Position numbers and translations under genes: made by a program
Notes under the pieces: model-generated
Told to the model about the DNA's origin: nothing
What the model saw: the letters and a program-made list of their open reading frames with translations, nothing else
Database searches by the model: none
In this document: positions 25,661 to 33,024 of the stretch, piece after piece
How positions within the stretch are numbered: the first letter of the stretch is position 1
Layout: every line of letters begins with the position of its first letter
Assembly (NCBI RefSeq): GCF_000836725.1
Contig: NZ_JXTH01000024.1
Span: forward strand, 1 to 37,018
Source of the DNA: Anoxybacillus thermarum
GTDB lineage: Bacteria > Bacillota > Bacilli > Bacillales > Anoxybacillaceae
Direction of reading: 5' to 3'
DNA length: 37,018 nt

Positions 25661-26445
25661 TTTTCCAAAAATTTCTCAATTAACGAAAGCGGAAACCCTT
25701 TTCGGTATAGTGCTTGTTTCATTTTTTGTTCGTACGTATAACGGTCATATGTTTCATAGCGACGATGTGATTTTTCTCCATGATATACGAGCGCTTCCCA
25801 TTGTTCTTCATCGTTTAAAGTGATCTGTTGCTTTATCCTCTCAACGATATGGACAGGAAAACCTTTCATATGCAGCAGTTGCGCTATGTACGCTTTTTGC
25901 TCTTGATATGATCGTTTTTTTGATTGTTTATTTACTTTTTCAACCCACTTCATCGCTTTATCCTGTTGCATCTCTTCCGTATAACGCTCCATCGCTTTCG
26001 CAATCGCATCTTCACATATTCCTTTATCTATCAGCTCTTTATAAATGACATAAGGTCCTTTCATCGTCGTATTTACTTGCGTTTGCACGTACGCATGTGC
26101 AAATTGTTCATCGTCTATATATCGCTCATTTTGTAGCTTCCCAATTACTCGTTCAATCGTCCCACGATCTACTCCTTTTTTTTCTAGATAATCCGTAACT
26201 TCTTGTTTCGAACGCATACGGTAAGCTAAAAAACGAAGCGCCATCTTATATGCTTTTGTTTCGTCATCTTTTTTTATCATTTCCATCCATTGCTTTTCTG
26301 TTACTGTCATTCCTTTTTTCAGCCGATACTCAATCAATACATCTTGATCAACAGAAACGAGTTGTTTCTCTCCATCTTCTTTGACAAGATGGACGTAAAA
26401 ACGTTCAGCATTTTTTTTATCTACTTCAATTTTTTCAATTCGCAT
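25645..26445 (-). CDS. recX: RecX regulatory protein
   Basis: Binds RecA filaments and modulates recombination and the SOS response. 266 aa, rich in Lys, Glu and Gln, built of repeated three-helix modules: the blocks ALRFLAYRMRSKQEVTDYLEKKG, ERYIDDEQFAHAYVQ and KGPYVIYKELIDKGI are typical. It is close to the 264 aa of B. subtilis RecX (YfhG). The ATG at 26445 has AAGGTG about 9 nt upstream. An extension to 26568 would run over the yfhF start and has no support. Divergent from yfhF. Confidence 0.92.
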   Translation of the reverse strand: MRIEKIEVDKKNAERFYVHLVKEDGEKQLVSVDQDVLIEYRLKKGMTVTEKQWMEMIKKDDETKAYKMALRFLAYRMRSKQEVTDYLEKKGVDRGTIERVIGKLQNERYIDDEQFAHAYVQTQVNTTMKGPYVIYKELIDKGICEDAIAKAMERYTEEMQQDKAMKWVEKVNKQSKKRSYQEQKAYIAQLLHMKGFPVHIVERIKQQITLNDEEQWEALVYHGEKSHRRYETYDRYTYEQKMKQALYRKGFPLSLIEKFLEKKKED

Positions 26446-26513
26446 CGTTGAACACACCTTTTCTTTCTTTTTCTTTTTAAAAAACGCATAATATAAGGAA
26501 AGGAGGGAAAATA

Positions 26514-27422
26514 ATGAATATTTTAATTGCTGGAGGAACCGGATTTGTCGGTAAAGCATTGACGACATATTTTACACGAAATGGCCATCATATGTATATA
26601 TTAACGCGAAACGCTCAAAAACGGGAGAACGATCCGTATGTTCATTATGTGCAATGGCTAACAGACGGTGCAAATCCTATCGAACAATTGCCTTCGATCG
26701 ATGTTGTCATTAATCTAGCTGGTGAATCGATTAATAGTGGACGGTGGAACGAAGCGAGAAAGCGAGCCATTGTAGAAAGCCGATTACAAGCAACAAATGC
26801 AATACATGACCTCATCTCCAATATGAAACAAAAGCCAAACGTTGTCATTCAAGCGAGTGCCATTGGCATTTATGGCACGTCCCTTGATCAGACGTTTACA
26901 GAGCGAAATGAAAGGACAGGAACAGACTTTTTAGCTCAAACCGTAAAACGATGGGAAGAAGCTGGACGACGCATGGAAGAGATCGGTGTCCGAACGGTGT
27001 TTATGCGTTTCGGCATTATTTTAGGAAGAAACGGTGGGGCTCTTCCACGCATCGTTCTTCCTTACAAATGGTTCATTGGTGGAACGATTGGACACGGTAA
27101 ACAATGGATGTCATGGGTGCATATAGAGGACGTCGTTGGTGCCATCGATTTTGTTATTCGACACGAAAACGTATCAGGCCCGATTAACGTCACCGCTCCA
27201 TATCCTGTAACGATGGAGCAGTTTGGAAAAACGGTGGCAAACATATTACATCGCCCACATTGGCTCCCTGTTCCAGCCTTCGCTCTAAAAGTATTATTGG
27301 GGGAAATGAGCATGCTTGTGCTAGAAGGACAACGTATCATCCCTGAAAAACTACTTCAAGCAGGATATCATTTTGCATTCCCCACTATTGATCGAGCGCT
27401 AGCGAACATACTAAAATCGTGA
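26514..27422 (+). CDS. yfhF: YfhF, TIGR01777-type NAD(P)-binding epimerase-like protein
   Basis: A 302-aa extended SDR of the SDR39U1/TIGR01777 group: Rossmann motif GGTGFVG (7-13), INLAGESIN, the SASAIGIYG-like block IQASAIGIYGT with Tyr, and a C-terminal DUF1731-like part (RALANIL). The enzymatic reaction is unknown. ATG with AAGGAGGG about 7 nt upstream. The order yfhF-recX corresponds to B. subtilis. Its stop overlaps a GTG of the next frame, but the next gene probably begins 41 nt later. Confidence 0.88.
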   Translation: MNILIAGGTGFVGKALTTYFTRNGHHMYILTRNAQKRENDPYVHYVQWLTDGANPIEQLPSIDVVINLAGESINSGRWNEARKRAIVESRLQATNAIHDLISNMKQKPNVVIQASAIGIYGTSLDQTFTERNERTGTDFLAQTVKRWEEAGRRMEEIGVRTVFMRFGIILGRNGGALPRIVLPYKWFIGGTIGHGKQWMSWVHIEDVVGAIDFVIRHENVSGPINVTAPYPVTMEQFGKTVANILHRPHWLPVPAFALKVLLGEMSMLVLEGQRIIPEKLLQAGYHFAFPTIDRALANILKS

Positions 27423-27463
27423 CGAATACACTATACGAAAAAGAAATAAAGGAGCTTCTTGGA

Positions 27464-28591
27464 ATGAAAAGCATATTGCTCAAATACGGGACCGTATATC
27501 CAATTACTTCTCCTCCGATGAAGGGGGCAGATGTACGTATTGAAAACGGGAAAATCACACATATTGGTTATGATCTTCCTGTTCACGAAGGAACAGAAGT
27601 GATCGATGTATCTGGAAAATATGTTTTCCCTGGTTTCATTGATGTGCATACGCATCTCGGTTTGTATGATGAAGGAACCGGATGGGCAGGTAACGATGCA
27701 AATGAAACGATTGAAACGATGACTCCACATGTACGTGCTATTGATAGCGTATATCCGCTCGACCCCGGCTTTCGGGATGCGATTGAACACGGCATTACAA
27801 CGGTTCATATTATGCCCGGAAGTGCGAATGTCATCGGTGGAACGACGGCAGTCATTAAGACGTATGGGAAAAATGTCGAAAACATGATTATTAAACAACC
27901 AGCTGGCTTAAAAATCGCCCTTGGTGAAAACCCGAAACGAATGCATAGCCAAGGGAATAAAGAGTCACTTACCCGCATGGGCATTATGGGAATGCTTCGC
28001 GAAACGTTTTACAACGCGAAATATAGCGATTGGCCGCGCGATTTTCGCACGATCCCGATCATTCAAGCATTAAATCGTGAAATTCCGATTCGTGTTCACG
28101 CCCATCGCGCTGATGATATTTTATCCGCCATTCGCCTAGCCGACGAGTTTGGGCTTGATTTACGCATCGAACATTGTACAGAAGGACATTTAATCGCTGA
28201 GGAGCTACAAGGACGCAACTTACAAGTTTCTGTTGGACCAACACTAACACGCCGATCCAAAGTAGAGTTAAAAAATAAAAGTTGGAAAACATACAAAATT
28301 TTATGTGATGCAGGTGTTCACGTCTCTATTACTACAGACCATCCGTACACGCCAATTCAATATTTACACATTTGCGCTGCCATCGCTGTGCGCGAAGGGC
28401 TTGATGAACAAAAAGCGCTCGAAGGCATTACGATTTTACCAGCACGTAATTTAGGAGTAGACAACCGTGTCGGCAGCTTAGAGGTTGGAAAAGATGCCGA
28501 TATTGTCGTTTGGAATTACCATCCGTTTCACTATGTTGCAACCCCTATATTTACAATGATTAATGGTGAAATAATATACAAAAAAAATTAA
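27464..28591 (+). CDS. Amidohydrolase (imidazolonepropionase-like)
   Basis: A 375-aa metal-dependent hydrolase of the amidohydrolase superfamily (COG1228 type). Metal ligands: HTH at H62/H64, later histidines in RVHAHRAD and IEHCTEGH, and the Asp of TTDHPYTP. The C-terminal GSLEVGKDADIVVW returns to the small beta domain, as in the whole family. Related proteins act on amide or cyclic amide bonds, and substrate cannot be assigned. Start at 27464 because AAAGGAG lies 9 nt before it; a GTG at 27419 overlapping yfhF would add 15 residues. No clear terminator after it. Confidence 0.85.
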   Translation: MKSILLKYGTVYPITSPPMKGADVRIENGKITHIGYDLPVHEGTEVIDVSGKYVFPGFIDVHTHLGLYDEGTGWAGNDANETIETMTPHVRAIDSVYPLDPGFRDAIEHGITTVHIMPGSANVIGGTTAVIKTYGKNVENMIIKQPAGLKIALGENPKRMHSQGNKESLTRMGIMGMLRETFYNAKYSDWPRDFRTIPIIQALNREIPIRVHAHRADDILSAIRLADEFGLDLRIEHCTEGHLIAEELQGRNLQVSVGPTLTRRSKVELKNKSWKTYKILCDAGVHVSITTDHPYTPIQYLHICAAIAVREGLDEQKALEGITILPARNLGVDNRVGSLEVGKDADIVVWNYHPFHYVATPIFTMINGEIIYKKN

Positions 28592-28680
28592 CAAAAAAAC
28601 TATTTATTTTTTACACTGTTTCAAGTATGATATAAAAGGTTATATGCGAAATATACGTTCAAAACTATATATCGATGCGA

Positions 28681-28834
28681 CAGTAAGGGAAGGCAAATGG
28701 TGCGCCACCAGCCATGCGCTGGTTCTAGTGGGTTCGATTCCCACCCCGAAATTTTTTGATTTGCATAAATTAAAAAATTTCGAGGGTGGCTCGTTCCCTA
28801 TGGTCGACTGCCCTCGTGAATGGAGGGAGATTCG
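28681..28834 (+). ncRNA. Structured RNA leader with T-arm-like hairpin (unassigned)
   Basis: Five structured elements occur in 154 nt: (1) ACCAGC/GCTGGT hairpin 28707-28723; (2) GTGGG-TTCGATT-CCCAC 28728-28744, identical in form to a tRNA T-arm; (3) a 16-bp hairpin with GCAT loop 28747-28782 (one G-U pair); (4) a closing AGGGAA (28686-28691) with TTCCCT (28794-28799); (5) CCCTC (28811-28815) pairing with GAGGG (28823-28827), which covers the ribosome site of the next gene. CGAGGG (28781-28786) can instead pair with CCCTCG (28811-28816). There is no acceptor stem or CCA end, so it is not a tRNA. From unverified memory, the T-arm-like motif followed by a GGGTGGC strand recalls HEARO/omega RNAs of IscB elements, but no IscB gene follows. 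A cis-regulatory leader is the alternative. Confidence 0.6.
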
Positions 28835-29392
28835 ATGTTAAAAAAACGCGAATTACAAGATTGCCAAGCGTTATATGAGCTTATGGTGCACCCAGACGTC
28901 TTCCCTTTCGTGCGCCATAAAGCAAATTCATACGAAGAATTTTTGTTTATAACGAAGCAAACGATTGAAGCCGAAGAACGCGGTGAACTCATTTCGCGCA
29001 CCATTTTAGATGAGTGGGGCAATCCGATTGGAACGATTAACTTATTTGACATTGAAGATGGCGCTGGTTTTTTAGGCACATGGCTTGGAAAACCGTATCA
29101 TGGGAAAGGTTACAATCAAATCGCAAAAGACGCCTTCTTTAATGAACTGTTTTACGAACGTTCCATCAACACGATCTTCATGCGCATTCGCAAAGTCAAC
29201 GTCCGCTCCACAAAAGCCGCTGAAAAACTTCCTTACGTCACCCTTGCTAATGAAACAAGAAAGCAATTATGGGAAGCAATAAACCAAGGCGAAGATATAT
29301 ATAATCTATATGAAATTTCAAAGGACAACTATACGTTGTATGCGATGCGCCAACAAAAGCTTGACGATGAACAACAGCGAAAAGAAGCATAA
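28835..29392 (+). CDS. GNAT family N-acetyltransferase
   Basis: A 185-aa acetyltransferase of the RimJ/RimL (Acetyltransf_3) type. The acetyl-CoA loop is in GTWLGKPYHGKGYNQ, followed by the helix IAKDAFFNELF; MRIRKVNVRSTKAAEKL is the late conserved block. The tail (about 150-185) is charged and helical. Acceptor unknown. The ATG at 28835 has GGAGGGAG 5 nt upstream, and that site can be sequestered by the structured RNA before it. Single gene with its own terminator. Confidence 0.85.
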   Translation: MLKKRELQDCQALYELMVHPDVFPFVRHKANSYEEFLFITKQTIEAEERGELISRTILDEWGNPIGTINLFDIEDGAGFLGTWLGKPYHGKGYNQIAKDAFFNELFYERSINTIFMRIRKVNVRSTKAAEKLPYVTLANETRKQLWEAINQGEDIYNLYEISKDNYTLYAMRQQKLDDEQQRKEA

Positions 29393-29418
29393 CCTGTTCT
29401 GTGCGAACAGGTTTTTTT
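29391..29418 (+). terminator. Terminator after the GNAT gene
   Basis: AACCTGTTC / GAACAGGTT stem followed by TTTTTT, overlapping the stop codon. Confidence 0.9.
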
Positions 29419-29487
29419 ATTTGGATAATTTTTTACTTTTCTGTTCATAATGTTAACGTGACATTTTTATAAAAGCGAGGGATACAT

Positions 29488-29616
29488 ATGCCTGACAAAA
29501 AGAAACGTGAAAAAACAAAAAGTACGCTCTCTAGCGCACAAGAAGTGACATACGCCCGCGATTTCAAACGCGCGGACCAAGCCGGTGGGTTTACCGACAA
29601 ACATGCTCGTCATTAA
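29488..29616 (+). CDS. yfhE: YfhE family small protein
   Basis: A 42-aa highly charged peptide starting MPDKKKREKTKSTL, with SSAQEVTYARDFKRADQAGG. This matches, from memory, the YfhE family of spore-formers (about 36 aa in B. subtilis), function unknown. GCGAGGG is about 8 nt before the ATG. It lies between yfhD and the block containing yfhF and recX, as in B. subtilis. Confidence 0.8.
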   Translation: MPDKKKREKTKSTLSSAQEVTYARDFKRADQAGGFTDKHARH

Positions 29617-29690
29617 CAACATTCTCCATTCATTTTTTCCATCGTTCATCACATGCTACTAACGAGATGAGCAAAGAGGAGGGAATAGTG

Positions 29691-29879
29691 ATGGGTCGTT
29701 CACGCGGTCAAAAAACGCGAGATAAAAACAAATCGACGATGCCTCAAGTACCAAAAACAATGAAATCAGACGGCTATGATGTAGAGTTTTCTACAGAACT
29801 GGCTGATCATGAAGATTTAGAGGCACAAGCACGCGCTGAAGCAGCTGGCATTCGCCAAAGTAAAAGAAGAAAATCCTAG
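29691..29879 (+). CDS. yfhD: YfhD family small protein
   Basis: A 62-aa hydrophilic protein starting MGRSRGQKTRDKNK, with an acidic middle (ELADHEDLEAQARAEAAG) and a basic end, the YfhD family pattern; function unknown, often expressed in sporulation. The ATG at 29691 is 7 nt after GAGGAGGG; an in-frame ATG at 29667 lies before that ribosome site and is not supported. Confidence 0.82.
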   Translation: MGRSRGQKTRDKNKSTMPQVPKTMKSDGYDVEFSTELADHEDLEAQARAEAAGIRQSKRRKS

Positions 29880-29886
29880 TAAAATG

Positions 29887-29919
29887 AAGGTGTCCCACCA
29901 CAATGACGGGACACCTTTT
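29887..29919. terminator. Terminator between yfhD and the chemoreceptor gene
   Basis: AAGGTGTCCC pairs with GGGACACCTT around an 11-nt loop, followed by TTTTC. It serves yfhD and probably the convergent chemoreceptor gene. Confidence 0.88.
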
Positions 29920-29923
29920 CAAA

Positions 29924-31615
29924 CTATACTTTAAACGTTGCAACAGCATTGCGCAATTGCTCCGCCAATTCGGCTAACGATGTGGCTGCGGACGTCACTT
30001 CTTCACTTGAAGCAAGCTGTTCTTCAGAAGAAGCAGAAACTTCGGTCGTCCGTTCAACAAACCGTTTCGCAATAGACGATACTTCATCCATTGAAGCATG
30101 TACTTGATGAACGCCTGCCGACATTTGTTCTGAAATCGCTGATAGTTCTTGGATTTGTGCATTCACTTGTTCAATGGAACGCAAAATTTGTCCAAAGAAC
30201 GTTCCTGTCTGCTCCACTAATTTTGTTCCTTGTTTCACTTCTTCCGTTCCTTTGCCGACAATATGCACAACATAACCTGTATTTTGTTGAATCATCTCAA
30301 TTAATTGCGCAATTTGATTTGCCGATTCGCGAGATTGCTCTGCGAGTTTACGCACTTCATCCGCCACGACCGCAAATCCTTTTCCGTGTTCTCCGGCACG
30401 TGCCGCTTCAATCGCTGCGTTAAGTGCCAATAAATTCGTTTGTTCAGCAATACCGACGATGACGTCAACAATTTTTCCAATTTGGGCCGACTTCTCATTT
30501 AACTCTTTAATAACTACATTTGTTTCGTTTGTTGATTCGTTAATCGTATTCATTTGCGTCACAACTTGTTGTAAATATTGCTGGCCAACAGTAGCTTGTT
30601 TTGTCGTTTCTGTTGCGGAGTTCGCCACGACGGTTGCTGTTTGAGCCATGCGCTCAATTCCTGCCACCATTTCACCGATAGCTTGCGAACTCTCCTCCGC
30701 ATGTTTTTCTTGCATTTCTGCTCCTTGGGCTACTTCTTGGATCGCTGTCGTCACCTCTTCTGTCGCTGCGCTTGCCTGTTCAGCACTTGCCATCAACTCT
30801 TGAGCAGAAGCAGACACATGCTCAGTCGCTGTGCTTACTTGTTGAATAAGCTGTTTCAAATTGTGAACCATTTGGTTAAACGATTTTGCTAATTGACCAA
30901 TTTCATCACGATTTGCTACATGAATATCATCAACTGACAAATCGCCGTGCGCAATTTTTTCGGCATGTTCGGAAATTTGTTGAACAGGTCTTGAAATTTT
31001 TTCGCTAATATATAGTGCGATTGCGATGCTCACAAGAAAAGCGATGCCGATTGTAATAAGCGTCATATACTTCATATCTTTCGCTTGTTTAGACAACATC
31101 GCGCTCATTTGTTGCAAATGTTCCCCTTGCACTGCCCGCGCTTGTTCCCCTGCATCTGTCACTTCGACCGTAATGGCATTTCCTCGCTCTTTCATTAAGC
31201 GTGAAATTTCATCCATTTGACCTTGCTTGTAAAAATCGATCGCTTGTTTCGCAAGGTCGCGATACTCTTGTTCAGCTTTCACTAAAAGGTCAATGGCCTG
31301 CTTTCCTTTACCCTCTAGCTGTAATGACTCCATTTTTTCTTGGTTAGTCGAAAACTCGCTCGCTGCTTGCTCGAATGCGGTTAAGCTTTCCGGTTTTCCA
31401 TTAATTAAATACCCTCGTACAGCAATTTGTTCACGCAACATCGCATTTTGCATGTTTGTAACGAGAGTAATCCGTTCAAATCCTTTTTTCATCGCTTCTG
31501 AATACTGCTCATCAATTGTCTCTAGCCGATTATATGTAAACATACTTACGACAACAAACAACAATAATACGGAAAGAAACGTCGCCACTAATTTTTTTCT
31601 TACTGTTACCTTCAT
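29924..31615 (-). CDS. Methyl-accepting chemotaxis protein
   Basis: A 563-aa chemoreceptor: N-terminal membrane helix (about 9-27), extracellular four-helix-bundle sensor (28-182) containing [17 protein letters not shown], second membrane helix (183-203), HAMP (about 205-257), then a long coiled-coil signalling domain with the conserved tip [19 protein letters not shown] that contacts CheA/CheW. Gln/Glu pairs along the coil are probable methylation sites. The sensor is of the 4HB_MCP/CHASE3-like kind, so ligand is unknown. The ATG at 31615 has AGGAGG 11 nt upstream; the reading to 31669 enters the terminator and is rejected. A c-di-GMP riboswitch precedes it. Confidence 0.93.
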   Translation of the reverse strand: MKVTVRKKLVATFLSVLLLFVVVSMFTYNRLETIDEQYSEAMKKGFERITLVTNMQNAMLREQIAVRGYLINGKPESLTAFEQAASEFSTNQEKMESLQLEGKGKQAIDLLVKAEQEYRDLAKQAIDFYKQGQMDEISRLMKERGNAITVEVTDAGEQARAVQGEHLQQMSAMLSKQAKDMKYMTLITIGIAFLVSIAIALYISEKISRPVQQISEHAEKIAHGDLSVDDIHVANRDEIGQLAKSFNQMVHNLKQLIQQVSTATEHVSASAQELMASAEQASAATEEVTTAIQEVAQGAEMQEKHAEESSQAIGEMVAGIERMAQTATVVANSATETTKQATVGQQYLQQVVTQMNTINESTNETNVVIKELNEKSAQIGKIVDVIVGIAEQTNLLALNAAIEAARAGEHGKGFAVVADEVRKLAEQSRESANQIAQLIEMIQQNTGYVVHIVGKGTEEVKQGTKLVEQTGTFFGQILRSIEQVNAQIQELSAISEQMSAGVHQVHASMDEVSSIAKRFVERTTEVSASSEEQLASSEEVTSAATSLAELAEQLRNAVATFKV

Positions 31616-31649
31616 GTTGGTCTCATCCTCCTGTGTTGGTAAAAATAAA

Positions 31650-31679
31650 AGCTGCCTAAACACAAACATATAGGCAGCT
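31650..31679 (-). terminator. Riboswitch-controlled terminator before the chemoreceptor gene
   Basis: On the complement: AGCTGCCTA pairs with TAGGCAGCT, followed by a U-rich tract, between the c-di-GMP aptamer and the chemoreceptor ribosome site. This is the expected expression platform. Confidence 0.85.
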
Positions 31680-31696
31680 ATCGCTCAACAGTAAAG

Positions 31697-31795
31697 CCTT
31701 CTGATCATTGAAGGGCAACTGGCTGGCATATCTATACAATAGACGTAGCCCCTATAGCTTTGCGTCCTACCCTTTCGAGTAGTTTGCCGATTATT
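31697..31795 (-). promoter_or_regulatory. Cyclic di-GMP-I riboswitch aptamer (GEMM-I)
   Basis: On the complement the GEMM-I core is clear: GGCAAAC at the 5' side, a hairpin with CGAAAG tetraloop, then GGACGCAAAGC and TATAGGGGCTA, and a closing GCCAGTTGCC-like 3' strand. The core spans 31714-31788, and a CCTTC/GAAGG hairpin (31697-31714) follows. It binds the second messenger c-di-GMP. Fused to the terminator at 31650-31679, it should set readthrough into the chemoreceptor gene. Confidence 0.93.
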
Positions 31796-31851
31796 CAATT
31801 TTTTACATTTTCATCTTAACATAGCAACTAAGAAAAAGGAAGCACGAAATT

Positions 31852-32001
31852 ATGACTAAAACGGAAACTTTATATGATGTCAACCCCAAAACCAAAATGT
31901 TAACTTTTGTCGAAGTTCAACCGCTTGAAAACATTAACGATGTATTCGATCGTATGTTAAAAGGACAAATTAACGGTCGCGTTGTGTTAAAAGTAGATTA
32001 A
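31852..32001 (+). pseudogene. 3' fragment of a zinc alcohol dehydrogenase gene
   Basis: A 49-aa reading frame whose last ~35 residues ([19 protein letters not shown] then QINGRVVL) match the extreme C-terminus of Bacillus/Geobacillus zinc alcohol dehydrogenases (AdhT/AdhA, ~340 aa). The first ~15 residues do not fit that family, and nothing of the zinc or NAD-binding domains is present. It has an ATG with a weak AAAGGAAG 11 nt upstream and its own terminator. Most likely a remnant of a deleted adh gene; translation of the stub cannot be excluded. Confidence 0.75.
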
Positions 32002-32006
32002 GCAAA

Positions 32007-32033
32007 AGAAGGCGTCCTGAAGGCGCCTTCTTA
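32007..32033 (+). terminator. Terminator after the adh fragment
   Basis: AAGAAGGCG pairs with CGCCTTCTT. Probably the original terminator of the lost adh gene. Confidence 0.75.
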
Positions 32034-32059
32034 TTTGATTTCAACTAAAATGAATAGAG

Positions 32060-32248
32060 CTATTTCTTCGTCGTATTGATCCGAAATGGAACGTAAAGTG
32101 GACAAAATCTCATAAATGCCGTAGCGATAAGAACAATTCCTAAAATACCGACATATTTTATATTTCCTTCAAGGAAAAATAATCCTAATAGTGCAATACC
32201 TAATATGAATCGAATCATGCGATCGACAGAACCAACATTTGCTTTCAT
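32060..32248 (-). CDS. DUF2892 (YgaP-like) small membrane protein
   Basis: A 62-aa protein with the DUF2892 pattern: NVGSVDRMIRFILG at the start, then two membrane helices (about 12-27 and 31-47) and the conserved RFCPLYVPF near the end. In other bacteria this module is joined to rhodanese domains (YgaP) or lies beside sulfur-handling genes; no rhodanese is seen here. The ATG has GAGGGGGG upstream. Promoter and activator-type site lie between it and the Crp/Fnr gene. Confidence 0.85.
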   Translation of the reverse strand: MKANVGSVDRMIRFILGIALLGLFFLEGNIKYVGILGIVLIATAFMRFCPLYVPFRINTTKK

Positions 32249-32278
32249 CTTTTTCCCCCCTCTTCTTATCTATCTTTA

Positions 32279-32320
32279 ATCATAGAGGAAAAAAGGGAAA
32301 CGTTCTGTGATAAAGTCACA
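32279..32320 (-). promoter_or_regulatory. Crp/Fnr-type operator and promoter of the DUF2892 gene
   Basis: TGTGA-TAAAG-TCACA (32306-32320) is an inverted repeat of the Crp/Fnr half-site, with a 5-bp centre instead of the usual 6. On the complement a -10 TATGAT lies at 32279-32284, which puts the centre of the repeat (32313) about 41 bp upstream of the predicted start near 32272, the class II activator position. It overlaps the stop codon of the Crp/Fnr gene. Confidence 0.6.
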
Positions 32321-32933
32321 TTGTTGCAAATTTGTCACATAACCCTTTTTTGTCCACAATTTTTATTTTCCCACGCGCTAGTTGAATATATCCTTCCCGC
32401 TCGAATTGCTTCAATATTCGGCTGACGACTTCGCGTGCCGTTCCAAGTTCCACAGCAATATGTTCATGCGTCATCTCGATCGTGTTTGCCTTGCTGTTGT
32501 CGCATCGTGTAAGTAAAAACTCAATCATGCGCTTATCCATCTTTTCAAATACAATATGCTCAATCATTTGCATCATCGCCATAAAGCGATTCATCACCAT
32601 ATCATAAACGAACGTTTGTAGCTCAACATTTGTTGTCATCATCTTCGCAAACGTATCTTTCGGAACAATTAGTACTTCCGCATCTTCTTCTACAATCGCG
32701 GTCGCCGGAAAAGGTGAATGCGACAATACGCTTGAAATGGTCAACACACACGACTCCCCACGACAAACGCGATATAAATTCACTTCTTTTCCATTCTCCC
32801 CTATTTTTGCGACCCGAATGACACCAGAGACGATAAAAGCGACATGCTCACACATATCCCCTTCTTGAAAAACAATCGTTCCTTTCGAGAGCTTTACAGT
32901 TATGTATGAATTGTCGTATAAAAACGGAAACAC
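32316..32933 (-). CDS. Crp/Fnr family transcriptional regulator
   Basis: A 205-aa regulator: N-terminal cyclic-nucleotide-binding-like beta roll (about 15-125, FQEGDMCEHVAFIVSGVIRV), dimer helix (EHIVFEKMDKRMIEFLL) and a Crp-type winged helix (HEHIAVELGTAREVVSRILKQFEREGYI). It lacks the multi-cysteine Fe-S tail of B. subtilis Fnr; scattered Cys (e.g. in YRVCRGESC) could still sense redox. Start GTG at 32933, just after AAAGGGGAGGGG; the upstream GTG at 32954 overlaps this site. The next gene downstream carries a fitting operator, so it is a likely target. Confidence 0.88.
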   Translation of the reverse strand: MFPFLYDNSYITVKLSKGTIVFQEGDMCEHVAFIVSGVIRVAKIGENGKEVNLYRVCRGESCVLTISSVLSHSPFPATAIVEEDAEVLIVPKDTFAKMMTTNVELQTFVYDMVMNRFMAMMQMIEHIVFEKMDKRMIEFLLTRCDNSKANTIEMTHEHIAVELGTAREVVSRILKQFEREGYIQLARGKIKIVDKKGLCDKFATM

Positions 32934-33024
32934 GATCCCCTCCCCTTTCTTCACCTTACATTACAATGTAAAACCCGTCCCTTTCTACAACAAACAACTT
33001 CCCTCAAATATGAGAGAAGCTCCT

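Noticed and set aside
28681-28800. Possible tRNA gene because of the T-arm-like hairpin
   Set aside because: No acceptor stem, D-arm or 7-nt anticodon loop at the right distance, and the sequence after the T-arm forms a long hairpin rather than closing an acceptor.
28644-28841. A 65-codon ORF through the structured RNA
   Set aside because: It has no ribosome site and runs through strongly paired RNA elements; the composition is explained by the structure.
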